Source: Sedimenticola sp.
GTDB lineage: Bacteria; Pseudomonadota; Gammaproteobacteria; Chromatiales; Chromatiaceae
Assembly: GCA_026989135.1 (NCBI GenBank)
Contig: JALSJZ010000114.1
Location: forward strand, 1 to 54,679
Direction of reading: 5' to 3'
DNA length: 54,679 nucleotides
This document shows, piece by piece, positions 20,591-28,794 of this stretch. Position numbers and translations under genes: made by a program. Each line of letters starts with the position of its first letter. Within the stretch, counting starts at the first letter, position 1. Under the pieces are notes generated by a model. The model was not told the DNA's origin. It worked only from the letters and a program-made list of their open reading frames with translations, and made no database searches.

Positions 20591-21708
20591 ACCCTGGCTA
20601 CCTGCTCACAGACATAGGCCACCTGCTCTCTGCTGAGATCCGGGAATATCGGCAGCGACAGCGTCTCGTAGCAGAGCCCATCAACGACTGGAAGATCCCC
20701 CGCTTTGTAACCCAGCTCTGCATATACCGCTTGCAGATGCAGAGGCAGCGGGTAGCACTGGCTGTTGCCGATCCTGCAGCCATTGAGCTGCTCGCGCAGT
20801 GCATCACGTCGCGGATGGCGGATGGTGTAGAGGTTATAGGCATGGCGGCCATTTACGGCATGCTGAGGCGTCACCAGATCCAGCCCTGAGAGCATTTCGT
20901 CATACCAGGATGCGACCTGTCGGCGGGCAGCAACTGCGCCCTCTATGTCACGCAGTTTGATGCGCAACAGGGCCGCCTGAATCTCATCCAGACGGCTGTT
21001 GTAACCGGCCTCGACATGAATGAAGGGCTGGGTTGCGCCGTGGTTTCGCAGCTGTAGCAGACGCGCCTTGACCTCATCACTGCTGGTGGTGATCAACCCG
21101 CCATCGCCATAACAGCCCAAAACCTTGGTGGGATAAAAACTGAAGCAGCCGCAATCACTCATGCTGCCGGCGCGCTGGCCATTGTGCTCTGCACCGAAGG
21201 CCTGGGCGGCATCTTCAATGATATGCAGGCCATGATCCTTTGCAATGGCATTCAGGCGGGTCATATCTGCAGGGTTGCCAAAGAGATGCACCGGCAGGAT
21301 GGCGCGGGTTCTGTCTGTAATGCAGCTCTCTACGCTGGTTGGATCAATATTAAAGCTGCCGATCTCTACATCCGCAAACACCGGGGTTGCACCCACCAGC
21401 GAGACCGCTTCGGCCGTGGCAAAAAAGGTGAAGGGGGTGGTGATCACCTCATCCCCTGGGCCAATGCCAAGTGCACGCAGTGACAGCACCAGCGCATCGG
21501 TGCCGCTGGCTACCGCAATCGCATGTTTTGCACCAACGTAGGCGGCGGCCTCCGCTTCAAAGGCATGCACATTGGGGCCAAGGATGAAGGCGCCACTGGC
21601 ACCTGCACCGTCGATGGCCTGCATCCATTCATCGCGCAGTGCCTGATATTCTTTCTGTAGACTTAGATAGGGTACGCCCTGTGGGGCTTGCTCTTGTGGT
21701 TTGCTCAT
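20587..21708 (-). CDS. DegT/DnrJ/EryC1-family sugar aminotransferase, GnnB-like
   Basis: 373 residues. PLP-dependent transaminase: VASGTDALVLSLRALGIGPG, DEVITTPFTFFATAEA, IEDAAQAFGA, and the PLP lysine in SFYPTKVLGCYGDGG. Such enzymes aminate nucleotide-linked keto sugars. The ATG at 21708 overlaps the oxidoreductase stop (ATGA), and the 57 codons upstream of it lie inside that gene, so they are not part of the protein. A Gfo/Idh dehydrogenase followed by this transaminase is the arrangement of gnnA-gnnB, which turns UDP-GlcNAc into UDP-GlcNAc3N for amide-linked lipid A. A role in O-antigen sugar synthesis is the alternative. Confidence 0.9.
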   Translation of the reverse strand: MSKPQEQAPQGVPYLSLQKEYQALRDEWMQAIDGAGASGAFILGPNVHAFEAEAAAYVGAKHAIAVASGTDALVLSLRALGIGPGDEVITTPFTFFATAEAVSLVGATPVFADVEIGSFNIDPTSVESCITDRTRAILPVHLFGNPADMTRLNAIAKDHGLHIIEDAAQAFGAEHNGQRAGSMSDCGCFSFYPTKVLGCYGDGGLITTSSDEVKARLLQLRNHGATQPFIHVEAGYNSRLDEIQAALLRIKLRDIEGAVAARRQVASWYDEMLSGLDLVTPQHAVNGRHAYNLYTIRHPRRDALREQLNGCRIGNSQCYPLPLHLQAVYAELGYKAGDLPVVDGLCYETLSLPIFPDLSREQVAYVCEQVARV

Positions 21709-22640
21709 TGGCCTATGATCTCCTTCACTTTCAGTGCGACCGCTAAGGCCTCCAGCCCGACACGGCCATCGACCAGGGGCTTTTGCCCGCTGTTGATGCA
21801 GTCGATGAAGGCGGCAAGTTCGGTGTCCAGCGGTTTGATGGGGTCTATATCCACTTTTTCGACGATGATCTCGGGCCACTCCGAGCCAGGGGTGGATTTG
21901 GGGTATGCGGTTTCGATGCGTTGTTCGATGAAGTCGAGTGACTGGTAGAGGTTCTCTTCAAACACCCGGATGCGGCGCAGCTTCTTCTCTGATACGCGGC
22001 TGGCGATGACGTTGGCCACTGCGCCATTGGCAAACTCAAGCCGGGCATTGGCGATGTCGATATGGCTGGTCAGCACCCGGGTGCCGGCTGCTGCGATGGA
22101 GGTGATCTCTGAATTGACCAGTGACAGTATGATGTCGATGTCGTGGATCATCAGATCAGAGACTACATCGACATCGGTTGCTCGTGCCACAAACTCCCCC
22201 ATGCGGTGAGCCTCGATAAAGCGTGGTCTGGAGATGCGATCTGCCAGCGCCATGACACCGGCGTTGAATCGTTCCAGATGGCCGATCTGCAAGAGCGCCC
22301 CCCGCTCTTCCGCCAGCTGTACGATTTCGCGCCCCTCGTCACAGCTGGTGGCAATGGGCTTTTCCAGCAGCATGTGGATACCCTGTTCCAGAAACGGGCG
22401 GGCTACTTCGAGGTGGGCCGTGGTAGGCACTACGATGCTGACGGCATCTATCTTTCCGAGGAGCTGCTGGCTGCTGCTGTAGGCTTCGCAGTTACACTCT
22501 GCGGCAACCTTTGCTGCGGTTTCTGCGTTGCTGTCAACAATGCCAATCAGTTCTACATTGGCCATACGGGAGTAGATCAGCGCGTGGAACCGGCCAAGAT
22601 AGCCAACGCCAACGACCCCGACACGGGTTTTGTTTACCAT
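21705..22640 (-). CDS. Gfo/Idh/MocA-family oxidoreductase, GnnA-like
   Basis: 311 residues. N-terminal Rossmann motif GVVGVGYLGRFHALIYSRM, catalytic EKPIA (Lys of the family), and GHLERFN and HDIDIILSLV in the C-terminal substrate domain. The GVGYLGRFHA...Y start and the LMIHDIDI stretch are what I associate with GnnA-type UDP-GlcNAc 3-dehydrogenases. It would oxidise C3 of the UDP-sugar with NAD+, giving the ketone for the coupled aminotransferase. A free-standing sugar dehydrogenase of another pathway cannot be excluded. It is 110 bases downstream of the AlgW/DegS-type gene on the same strand. Confidence 0.88.
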   Translation of the reverse strand: MVNKTRVGVVGVGYLGRFHALIYSRMANVELIGIVDSNAETAAKVAAECNCEAYSSSQQLLGKIDAVSIVVPTTAHLEVARPFLEQGIHMLLEKPIATSCDEGREIVQLAEERGALLQIGHLERFNAGVMALADRISRPRFIEAHRMGEFVARATDVDVVSDLMIHDIDIILSLVNSEITSIAAAGTRVLTSHIDIANARLEFANGAVANVIASRVSEKKLRRIRVFEENLYQSLDFIEQRIETAYPKSTPGSEWPEIIVEKVDIDPIKPLDTELAAFIDCINSGQKPLVDGRVGLEALAVALKVKEIIGQ

Positions 22641-22669
22641 AAAGGTGGATCCTGAATTTTTCTGGGCAT

Positions 22670-22693
22670 CCCCAAGGCCTGGGAGGCTTGGGG
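22670..22693. other. Hairpin between algW/degS-type and gnnA-like genes
   Basis: CCCCAAGGCCT and AGGCTTGGGG can pair with a 3-base loop and one bulge. No U-run follows on the minus strand, so it is not a classical terminator; it may be an mRNA processing or stabilising structure. Confidence 0.35.
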
Positions 22694-22750
22694 GTGTGAT
22701 GAAGTTAGTGGGCGGATTCTACCATAACAGGGCAGGGTGGCTCGATAGCT

Positions 22751-23935
22751 TTAACGCCGGGTTCGGGGTGGACGTTCTGCAATCAGAGCCCTGAGTTTTA
22801 GTCGGTGCCGTCCTCGCCAGCCATCAATGGTGACAACAGATCCCGGCGGTTGCATGGCGATGGCGTTCAGGATGTCGTGGGAGTTATCAAACGCCATATT
22901 ATTGATCTGTGTAATGATGTCGCCAGGCACAATGCCTGCCATATTGGCCGGGCCTCGCTCCAATACACCTGAGATCAGGACACCTTTTACCTGAGGCAGG
23001 TTAAACGACTCTGCCAGTTCTGGCGTAATATCCTGCACCATAATGCCCAGCCACCCCCTTATCACCCGCCCGTGTACCAGCAGTTGCTGCATAATGCCCT
23101 GAGCCAGTGAGACGGGGATGGCAAAGCCAATCCCCTGAGAGCCGCCGGTTTTGGAGAAGATGACTGTATTGATGCCCAGCAGGTGCCCGTAGGCATTGAT
23201 CAGCGCGCCTCCGGAGTTGCCTGGATTGATGGCTGCATCGGTCTGAATGAAATCCTCAAAGGTGTTGATGCCCAGCTGATTGCGCCCAGTGGCGCTGATA
23301 ATGCCCATGGTTACGGTTTGGCCGACGCCAAAGGGGTTGCCTATGGCCAGCGCGACATCGCCTACCCTGATCTCTTCTGCCCTGCCCAGCTCTATGGCAG
23401 GAAGATTTTCTGTGTGGGCAAAAAGTACGGCCAGATCGGTATCCGGATCGGTGCCCACGACGGCTGCTGAGATATTTCGTCCGTCATGCAGCACCAATTG
23501 AATCTCACTGGCACCCTCTATTACATGGTGATTGGTCAGAATGTAACCGCGTGCATCCATAATCACGCCGGAACCGAGGCTGGTCTCCCGTCGTTGGTGT
23601 GGCTTGGCGACTTGTGGATCATTAAAGAAGGAGCGGAAGGCCGGGTCATTGAATGCGGGGTTAAGCGGCTCGGTAATCAGTTTGGTGGTGAATATGTTGA
23701 CCACAGAAGGTGCTGCTTTTTCGACGGCGGTTGAGTATGATGCTGGCCCATTCGTTATTGTCAGGGGGCTGGCTGGGGGGGGAGGCTGCGGTATTGCAGC
23801 AACAGGAGCTGATGGCTGAGGTGCCTGTTGAGGGCTGTCCAGGAGTGCTGGTTGCAGCATCAGTACGACAAAAGCCACAGCAAGGCCGGCCGTGATTGAT
23901 GTCAGAGCAAAAGAAAAGAGCTTTCGTAATTCCAT
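22751..23935 (-). CDS. algW: Membrane-anchored periplasmic serine protease, DegS/AlgW type
   Basis: 394 residues. One N-terminal TM anchor (about 8-30), a Pro-rich linker (33-58), a trypsin-like domain with His137 (ILTNHHVIEG), Asp167 (PDTDLAVL) and Ser241 (NPGNSGGALI), and a single C-terminal PDZ domain (about 290-385). One PDZ plus an anchor distinguishes DegS/AlgW from the two-PDZ Do protease at 4824-6323. Family role: the PDZ senses misfolded outer-membrane proteins and the protease starts cleavage of an anti-sigma factor (RseA/MucA). The neighbourhood (divergent nif3, then petABC and sspAB) is a known gammaproteobacterial arrangement. Confidence 0.93.
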   Translation of the reverse strand: MELRKLFSFALTSITAGLAVAFVVLMLQPALLDSPQQAPQPSAPVAAIPQPPPPASPLTITNGPASYSTAVEKAAPSVVNIFTTKLITEPLNPAFNDPAFRSFFNDPQVAKPHQRRETSLGSGVIMDARGYILTNHHVIEGASEIQLVLHDGRNISAAVVGTDPDTDLAVLFAHTENLPAIELGRAEEIRVGDVALAIGNPFGVGQTVTMGIISATGRNQLGINTFEDFIQTDAAINPGNSGGALINAYGHLLGINTVIFSKTGGSQGIGFAIPVSLAQGIMQQLLVHGRVIRGWLGIMVQDITPELAESFNLPQVKGVLISGVLERGPANMAGIVPGDIITQINNMAFDNSHDILNAIAMQPPGSVVTIDGWRGRHRLKLRALIAERPPRTRR

Positions 23936-23995
23936 GGGGAGGCATAATCTATCAATCCAGAGAGAAAAACCAGCCGCAGTCCGAGGTCGTGTCCC

Positions 23996-24745
23996 ATGAT
24001 TGAATTAAAAGATTTGGAAGCCTATTGCAATGGGCTGCTGGAGATAGAACGTTTTCAGGATTACTGCCCCAATGGGTTGCAGGTTGATGCGGGAAGGGTT
24101 GAGATAGAGAGGGTAGTCACCGGCGTTACGGCCTGTCAGGCGCTGATTGATGCCGCAATTGAAGCCGAAGCGGATCTGCTATTGGTGCACCACGGCTATT
24201 TCTGGAAGGGGGAGCCGGAACCACTGACGGGCATCAAGGGGCGTCGAATCAGAACCTTGATGCAGGCCGGGATCAATCTGTTGGCCTATCATCTGCCGCT
24301 GGATGCGCACCCGCAACTTGGCAATAATGCGCAACTGGCAGAGCGGTTGGGGTTTTCAGCTGCCACTCCAATAAAAGATGGCCTGATATGGCAAGCCAGC
24401 CTACAGCAGCCATTGACTGCTGATGAACTTGGCGCGCGTATTGCGCAAGCCCTTGACCGGCAGCCGCTACACATCCCGGCTGGAGACGGGCCGTTACAGC
24501 GTGTTGGATGGTGTAGTGGGGCCGCGCAGGATGCTATTGAGCAGGCGGCAGAGTTGAAGCTGGATGCCTTTATTACGGGGGAGTTGTCAGAGCGCACAGT
24601 GCATCTGGCGCGTGAGCTGGGTATCCACTTTTATGCTGCTGGACACCATGCCACTGAGCGATATGGCATCCAGGCCTTGGGGGCACATTTGGCAGAATGC
24701 CACGCACTGGAACAGCAGTTTATCGATATTCCTAATCCGGCTTGA
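23996..24745 (+). CDS. Nif3-like dinuclear metal-centre protein
   Basis: 249 residues, the size of E. coli YbgI. Metal-binding segments are present: LLLVHHGYFWKGE, AYHLPLDAHPQLGNN and AAGHHATERYGI near the C-terminus, with ITGELSERT. The family forms a hexameric toroid with a two-metal centre; it is often annotated as GTP cyclohydrolase 1 type 2 homologue, but its physiological role is unresolved. It is divergent from the AlgW/DegS-type gene (60-base gap) and 151 bases upstream of petA. Confidence 0.93.
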   Translation: MIELKDLEAYCNGLLEIERFQDYCPNGLQVDAGRVEIERVVTGVTACQALIDAAIEAEADLLLVHHGYFWKGEPEPLTGIKGRRIRTLMQAGINLLAYHLPLDAHPQLGNNAQLAERLGFSAATPIKDGLIWQASLQQPLTADELGARIAQALDRQPLHIPAGDGPLQRVGWCSGAAQDAIEQAAELKLDAFITGELSERTVHLARELGIHFYAAGHHATERYGIQALGAHLAECHALEQQFIDIPNPA

Positions 24746-24770
24746 CCTGATTGGCCGCTTGTAACAAAAT
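24742..24770 (+). promoter_or_regulatory. Putative petABC promoter
   Basis: TTGACC (24742-24747) and CAAAAT (24765-24770) with a 17-base spacer lie at the nif3 stop and about 130 bases before petA. The -35 is good and the -10 weak. Confidence 0.3.
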
Positions 24771-24896
24771 ACCCCATTAATTTGCTTGGTGAATGCAGAG
24801 CTGCATTGCCGCAATAAGAAAAGCAAGTGGGTCGACAGAGCCACTAAAATTCAGCATCCCAGATCTATCCAGATTTATCTTCCGGGAGTAAACAGT

Positions 24897-25490
24897 ATGA
24901 GCGCAGCAGGCGTGGATCTAAAAAAACGAAGGTTCCTTACCGCCGCAACGAGTGCCGTTGCAGGTGTTGGAGCCGTCTTTGTAGCCGTCCCTTTCCTGGG
25001 TTCCTGGGCTCCTAGCGCTAGAGCTAGGGCAGCAGGCGCACCAGCAGAGGCCGATATCAGCAAACTTGAACCCGGTCAGAAGATAAACGTCAAATGGCGC
25101 GGCAAGCCGGTATGGATTGTGCGCCGCACCGAGCAGACTGTGGCTGACCTGTCAAAATTGACCGATCAATTGGCTGACCCTGCTTCGGACGTGCCGCAGC
25201 AGCCAGAGTATTGCAAGAACGAGTACCGTTCACGCAAGCCTGAATATCTGGTTGCGGTAGGCATCTGTACACACCTGGGTTGTTCGCCAACCTTCCGCCC
25301 TGAGATGGCACCAGACGATTTAGGGGCAGATTGGTTGGGGGGCTTCTACTGCCCTTGCCATGGTTCCCGATTTGACCTGGCTGCCCGCGTCTATAGTGGC
25401 TTTCCGGCACCTACGAACCTGGTCATACCGCCGTATTACTACATCTCTGATAGCGTGATCCTGATCGGTGAAGATGGAGGAGCAGCATAA
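24897..25490 (+). CDS. petA: Ubiquinol-cytochrome c reductase Rieske iron-sulfur subunit
   Basis: 197 residues. The N-terminal KKRRFLTAATSAVAGVGAVF is a twin-arginine-like signal/TM anchor (here KKRRF). The 2Fe-2S ligands lie in CTHLGC and CPCHGS. With cytochromes b and c1 it makes the bc1 complex that passes electrons from quinol to cytochrome c. The ATG at 24897 has GGGAG 8 bases upstream; an in-frame upstream start at 24786 would spoil the signal. It overlaps petB by 1 base (TAATG). Confidence 0.97.
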   Translation: MSAAGVDLKKRRFLTAATSAVAGVGAVFVAVPFLGSWAPSARARAAGAPAEADISKLEPGQKINVKWRGKPVWIVRRTEQTVADLSKLTDQLADPASDVPQQPEYCKNEYRSRKPEYLVAVGICTHLGCSPTFRPEMAPDDLGADWLGGFYCPCHGSRFDLAARVYSGFPAPTNLVIPPYYYISDSVILIGEDGGAA

Positions 25491-26704
25491 TGAGTTTTAT
25501 AAACTGGGTTGACGAGCGCTTTCCTGCGACCAAGGTGTGGAATGAGCACCTGGCAGAATACTACGCGCCAAAAAACTTTAATTTCTGGTATTTCTTTGGC
25601 TCGCTGGCCATATTGATGCTGGTAAACCAGATCTTGACCGGCGTCTGGCTGGCGATGAGCTATAAACCGGATGCTGAGCTGGCCTTTGGCTCTGTTGAAT
25701 TCATCATGCGTGATGTGGAGTGGGGCTGGCTGATTCGTTATATGCACTCGACCGGGGCATCGGCCTTCTTCATCGTGGTCTATCTGCATATGTTCCGTGG
25801 CATCATGTATGGCTCTTACAGAGGGCCGCGCGAGCTGCTATGGATCATCGGCATGATCATCTATGTTGCCATGATGGCAACGGCTTTCATGGGCTACCTG
25901 CTGCCTTGGGGTCAGATGTCCTTCTGGGGCGCACAGGTGATTGTGAATCTGTTCAGTGCGGTACCCTTTATAGGTGAAGAGCTGGGCATCTTTATTCGTG
26001 GTGATTTTGTTATCTCGGATGCCACGCTGAACCGTTTCTTCGCGCTGCACTTCCTACTGCCGTTTGTGCTGGTTGGGCTGGTGTTCGTGCATATCGTTGC
26101 ACTGCATAAGGTGGGATCGAACAATCCGGATGGCATCGAGATCAAGGAAAACAAGGATGAGAACGGCATCCCGCGTGATGGTATCCCCTTCCACCCGTAC
26201 TACAGTGTCAAGGATATTGTGGGCGTGATGGGATTCCTGATCCTCTTCTCCATGGTGCTCTTTTTTGCCCCGGAGATGGGCGGCTACTTCATTGAGGCAC
26301 CAAACTTTGAACCGGCCAACCCGCTGAAGACACCGGATCACATCGCGCCAGTCTGGTACTTCACCCCCTACTACGCCATCTTGCGTGCGGTTCCCTCTAT
26401 CATGGGATCAGCCTTTCCTGGCGTGTTGGCCATGGGTGCTGCGATTGTCTGCTTCTTCTTCCTGCCTTGGCTGGATAGAAGCCCTGTTAAGTCCATGCGC
26501 TACAAAGGCCCCATTCAGAGAGCGGCACTGGGCATGTTCGTCATCGTGTTCATTATTCTGGGTGTTTTGGGTGTTTTACCATCAACCCCAGCGTTAACGC
26601 TGCTGGCACAGGTCTGTACCGTGCTCTATTTTGCCTACTTCTTGCTGATGCCCTGGTACAGCAAAATTGATTCAACAAAACCTGTTCCAGAGAGGTTGAC
26701 CTAA
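25490..26704 (+). CDS. petB: Cytochrome b of the bc1 complex
   Basis: 404 residues, eight TM helices. Haem-ligand helices include RYMHSTGASAFFIVVYLHMF and the second pair around FFALHFLLPFVLVGLVFVHI. The Qo-site motif reads PVWY (in APVWYFTPYYAILRAVP) rather than mitochondrial PEWY; to my knowledge PVWY is usual in beta- and gammaproteobacteria, so it supports the lineage and is not a defect. The start overlaps the petA stop and the stop overlaps the petC start, each by 1 base, so the three subunits are coupled. Confidence 0.97.
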   Translation: MSFINWVDERFPATKVWNEHLAEYYAPKNFNFWYFFGSLAILMLVNQILTGVWLAMSYKPDAELAFGSVEFIMRDVEWGWLIRYMHSTGASAFFIVVYLHMFRGIMYGSYRGPRELLWIIGMIIYVAMMATAFMGYLLPWGQMSFWGAQVIVNLFSAVPFIGEELGIFIRGDFVISDATLNRFFALHFLLPFVLVGLVFVHIVALHKVGSNNPDGIEIKENKDENGIPRDGIPFHPYYSVKDIVGVMGFLILFSMVLFFAPEMGGYFIEAPNFEPANPLKTPDHIAPVWYFTPYYAILRAVPSIMGSAFPGVLAMGAAIVCFFFLPWLDRSPVKSMRYKGPIQRAALGMFVIVFIILGVLGVLPSTPALTLLAQVCTVLYFAYFLLMPWYSKIDSTKPVPERLT

Positions 26705-27432
26705 TGAAAAAGCTGATCATTGCATTGATGTTGTTTGCGACGCCTATGCTCAGCATGGGGGCGGCCAGTCCTGTTCCCCTGGATGATGCAGACGTTGACT
26801 TGAGTGACAAAGAGTCACTACAGCGTGGCTTTAAGTATTTTGTTAACTACTGTCTGAGCTGCCACTCCGCCAAATACCAGCGTTTTGAACGCACTGCTAA
26901 TGACCTGGGTCTGACGTTTGAAGATGTTAAGCAGAATCTGATGTTTACCGCAGATAAAATCGGCTCAACCATGGATATCGCGATGACGGATAAAGATGCC
27001 AATATCTTCTTTGGCGTGACGCCTCCCGACCTGAGTCTTACTACACGCTCGCGTGGTCCGGATTGGGTTTACACCTATATGCGCAGCTTCTACCTGGATG
27101 ACTCCAAGCCCATGGGCATCAACAATACCGTCTTCCCTGACGTGGGCATGCCACATGCATTGTGGGAGCTACAGGGTTGGCAGGAGGCGCGCTTTAAAAA
27201 GAGTGAGAATGGCCAGATGAAGTTCGAGAAGTTTGAGCTGGTCAAGGCCGGTAGCATGACGCCCGAAGAGTATGATGCGGCCATGCGTGATCTGGTCAAC
27301 TTCATGACCTACCTGGGCGATCCTTCCCAGATGGAGCGCAAGGCTCTGGGCGTGAAGGTCATTCTCTTCCTGCTGGTTCTGTTTGTATTGTCTTACCTGC
27401 TGAAGAAGGAGTATTGGAAGGATATCCACTAA
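26704..27432 (+). CDS. petC: Cytochrome c1 of the bc1 complex
   Basis: 242 residues. Signal peptide (MKKLIIALMLFATPMLSMG, cleavage near GAA), haem c motif CLSCH in NYCLSCHSAKYQRF, a candidate axial Met in DVGMPHALW, and a C-terminal TM anchor (VILFLLVLFVLSYLL) with basic tail. Last gene of petABC, followed after 24 bases by a strong terminator. Confidence 0.97.
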   Translation: MKKLIIALMLFATPMLSMGAASPVPLDDADVDLSDKESLQRGFKYFVNYCLSCHSAKYQRFERTANDLGLTFEDVKQNLMFTADKIGSTMDIAMTDKDANIFFGVTPPDLSLTTRSRGPDWVYTYMRSFYLDDSKPMGINNTVFPDVGMPHALWELQGWQEARFKKSENGQMKFEKFELVKAGSMTPEEYDAAMRDLVNFMTYLGDPSQMERKALGVKVILFLLVLFVLSYLLKKEYWKDIH

Positions 27433-27456
27433 GCAAAACACAGCAGTAAAAAAACA

Positions 27457-27502
27457 GGGGTGCTCAGTTTTCATGTATACTGAGCACCCCTTTTTTATTT
27501 TT
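27457..27502. terminator. Rho-independent terminator after petC
   Basis: Perfect 12-bp stem GGGGTGCTCAGT / ACTGAGCACCCC (27457-27468 and 27479-27490), a 10-base loop, then TTTTTTATTTTT. A run of seven A on the other side would also make it work on the minus strand. It separates petABC from sspA, so sspA needs its own promoter or read-through. Confidence 0.93.
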
Positions 27503-27549
27503 AGGAACCCTGTTGGGTTTCTAATTTGAGACACGCTGGAGTGGCTTAA

Positions 27550-28173
27550 ATGGCCGTAGTTTCTAATAAACGTCCCGTAATGACTCTCTACTCAGATCCT
27601 GTGAGTGCATACAGTCATCGTGTTCGAGTGGTACTTGCAGAAAAAAATATCGCGGTTGATATTATTGATGTCGACCCGCTGAATCTCTCTGATGATGTTA
27701 TGGATCTCAACCCCTATGGCACCCTGCCAACCCTGGTTGACCGTGACCTGACGCTGTATGAATCACGTATCATTATGGAGTATCTTGATGAACGCTTCCC
27801 TCATCCGCCCCTGTTGCCGGTAGACCCTGTCTCGCGCGCCTCTGCGCGCCTCTATATGCACCGGGTGGACAGTGACTGGTACACAAAAATGAACCGAATA
27901 CTGGTTGGCGGGGCAAAGGCAACAGCTGCACGCAAAGAGCTGAAAGAGAGTCTGATAGCTGCCGCCCCCATCTTTACGGCAAAACCATTTTTTATGAGTG
28001 ACGACCTGACGCTGGCGGATTGCAGCATTGCCCCGCTATTATGGCGCTTGCCTGGGTTTGGCATTGAATTGCCTGCCCAGGCCGAACCCGTGCTGGATTA
28101 CGCGCAGCGCATGTTCGATCGGGAGGCATTCAAGGAGAGCCTGTCCGAAGCCGAGCGGGAGATGCGACTCTGA
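27550..28173 (+). CDS. sspA: Stringent starvation protein A
   Basis: 207 residues, glutathione S-transferase fold without the catalytic residue. Thioredoxin-like N-terminal domain (MTLYSDPVSAYSHRVRVVLA, NPYGTLPTLVDRDLTLYES) and helical C-terminal domain. SspA binds RNA polymerase and alters transcription in stationary phase and under acid stress. GGAG precedes the ATG. Position after petABC and before sspB is the standard gammaproteobacterial order. Its stop overlaps the proposed sspB start. Confidence 0.95.
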   Translation: MAVVSNKRPVMTLYSDPVSAYSHRVRVVLAEKNIAVDIIDVDPLNLSDDVMDLNPYGTLPTLVDRDLTLYESRIIMEYLDERFPHPPLLPVDPVSRASARLYMHRVDSDWYTKMNRILVGGAKATAARKELKESLIAAAPIFTAKPFFMSDDLTLADCSIAPLLWRLPGFGIELPAQAEPVLDYAQRMFDREAFKESLSEAEREMRL

Positions 28174-28565
28174 TCTCCAATCGCCCCTATCTGGTTCGTG
28201 CGCTGTTTGAGTGGCTGGTGGATTGTGGTCTCACACCCTATCTGCTAGTGGATGCAGCGGGCGATGGGGTGGTTGTGCCGGAGCGGCATATAAAGGATGG
28301 GCGTATTGTGCTCAATATCAACCCCGGTGCGGTCAAGGATCTTCAGCTTGGAAATGAGCTGATCTCTTTCAGTGCGCGCTTTGACGGGGCGCCAAGGGCA
28401 GTGCGGATTCCCCCGCAGGCCGTGCTGGGCATCTATGCCAAGGAGGATGGGCGGGGCATGCTGTTTCCCGATGAGTCTGGAGGTGACAGCGATGGCTCAG
28501 CCGATGAACCCAACCCGCCTAAACCACCCTCTAATGATCGCCCCGGCCTGAAGCTGGTGAAATAG
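28170..28565 (+). CDS. sspB: ClpXP adaptor protein SspB, probable CTG start
   Basis: 131 residues from 28170. SspB delivers ssrA-tagged peptides to ClpXP. The N-terminus SNRPYLVRALFEWLVDCGLT matches SspB proteins, which begin a residue or two before SNRPYL or SSRPYL. The only codons there are CTG (28170) and ATC (28173); the next in-frame candidate is GTG at 28218, which would delete the conserved first helix. CTG overlaps the sspA stop (CTGA) and has GGGAG 8 bases upstream, just like an ATGA junction with one base changed. The C-terminus has an acidic linker (DESGGDSDGSADEP) and the ClpX-binding tail RPGLKLVK. Confidence 0.9.
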   Translation: MISNRPYLVRALFEWLVDCGLTPYLLVDAAGDGVVVPERHIKDGRIVLNINPGAVKDLQLGNELISFSARFDGAPRAVRIPPQAVLGIYAKEDGRGMLFPDESGGDSDGSADEPNPPKPPSNDRPGLKLVK

Positions 28566-28578
28566 AGGGGCATCTGCA

Positions 28579-28739
28579 GAGGTGCTTACAAAACCCCTGA
28601 GACAGCCCCTGGCGGCGTTAAAAATCGGCTCAAAATGCTCATTTATTGCGTGTAAACTCCGCTTTTTCGCAAATTTTTGCCTCGCTTAAAGCGCCTTCTT
28701 TTGGTGCCAGGAACAGTCTCAGGAGTTTTGCAAGCACCT
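28579..28739. repeat. MITE-like element, copy 1
   Basis: 161 bp. Matches the copy at 35992-36152 with equal length and about 13 differences over the 159-bp core (hand count, about 92% identity). The ends are inverted repeats: AGGTGCTTACAAAACCCCTG and its mate at the right end match at 22 of 24 positions. Flanks CTGCA (28574-28578) and CTGTA (28740-28744) look like a 5-bp target duplication with one change. No ORF of note inside. It lies between sspB and the shared terminator. Confidence 0.85.
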
Positions 28740-28752
28740 CTGTAGAAAAGAG

Positions 28753-28788
28753 ATAGCCGGACAGCACTTACTGTCCGGCTATTTTTTT
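28753..28788. terminator. Bidirectional terminator between sspB and the EF-G gene
   Basis: Perfect 12-bp stem ATAGCCGGACAG / CTGTCCGGCTAT (28753-28764 and 28771-28782), a 6-base loop, then seven T on the plus strand. Read on the minus strand the stem is followed by CTCTTTTCT and lies 13 bases after the EF-G stop, so it probably serves both convergent transcripts. Confidence 0.92.
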
Positions 28789-28794
28789 GGCGCT

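Noticed and set aside
21709-21879. Longer N-terminus for the aminotransferase
   Set aside because: These codons lie inside the oxidoreductase gene in another frame; the ATGA overlap at 21705-21708 fits the real start.
26341-26400. PVWY instead of PEWY in cytochrome b as a loss-of-function change
   Set aside because: PVWY is, to my knowledge, the usual form in beta- and gammaproteobacteria.
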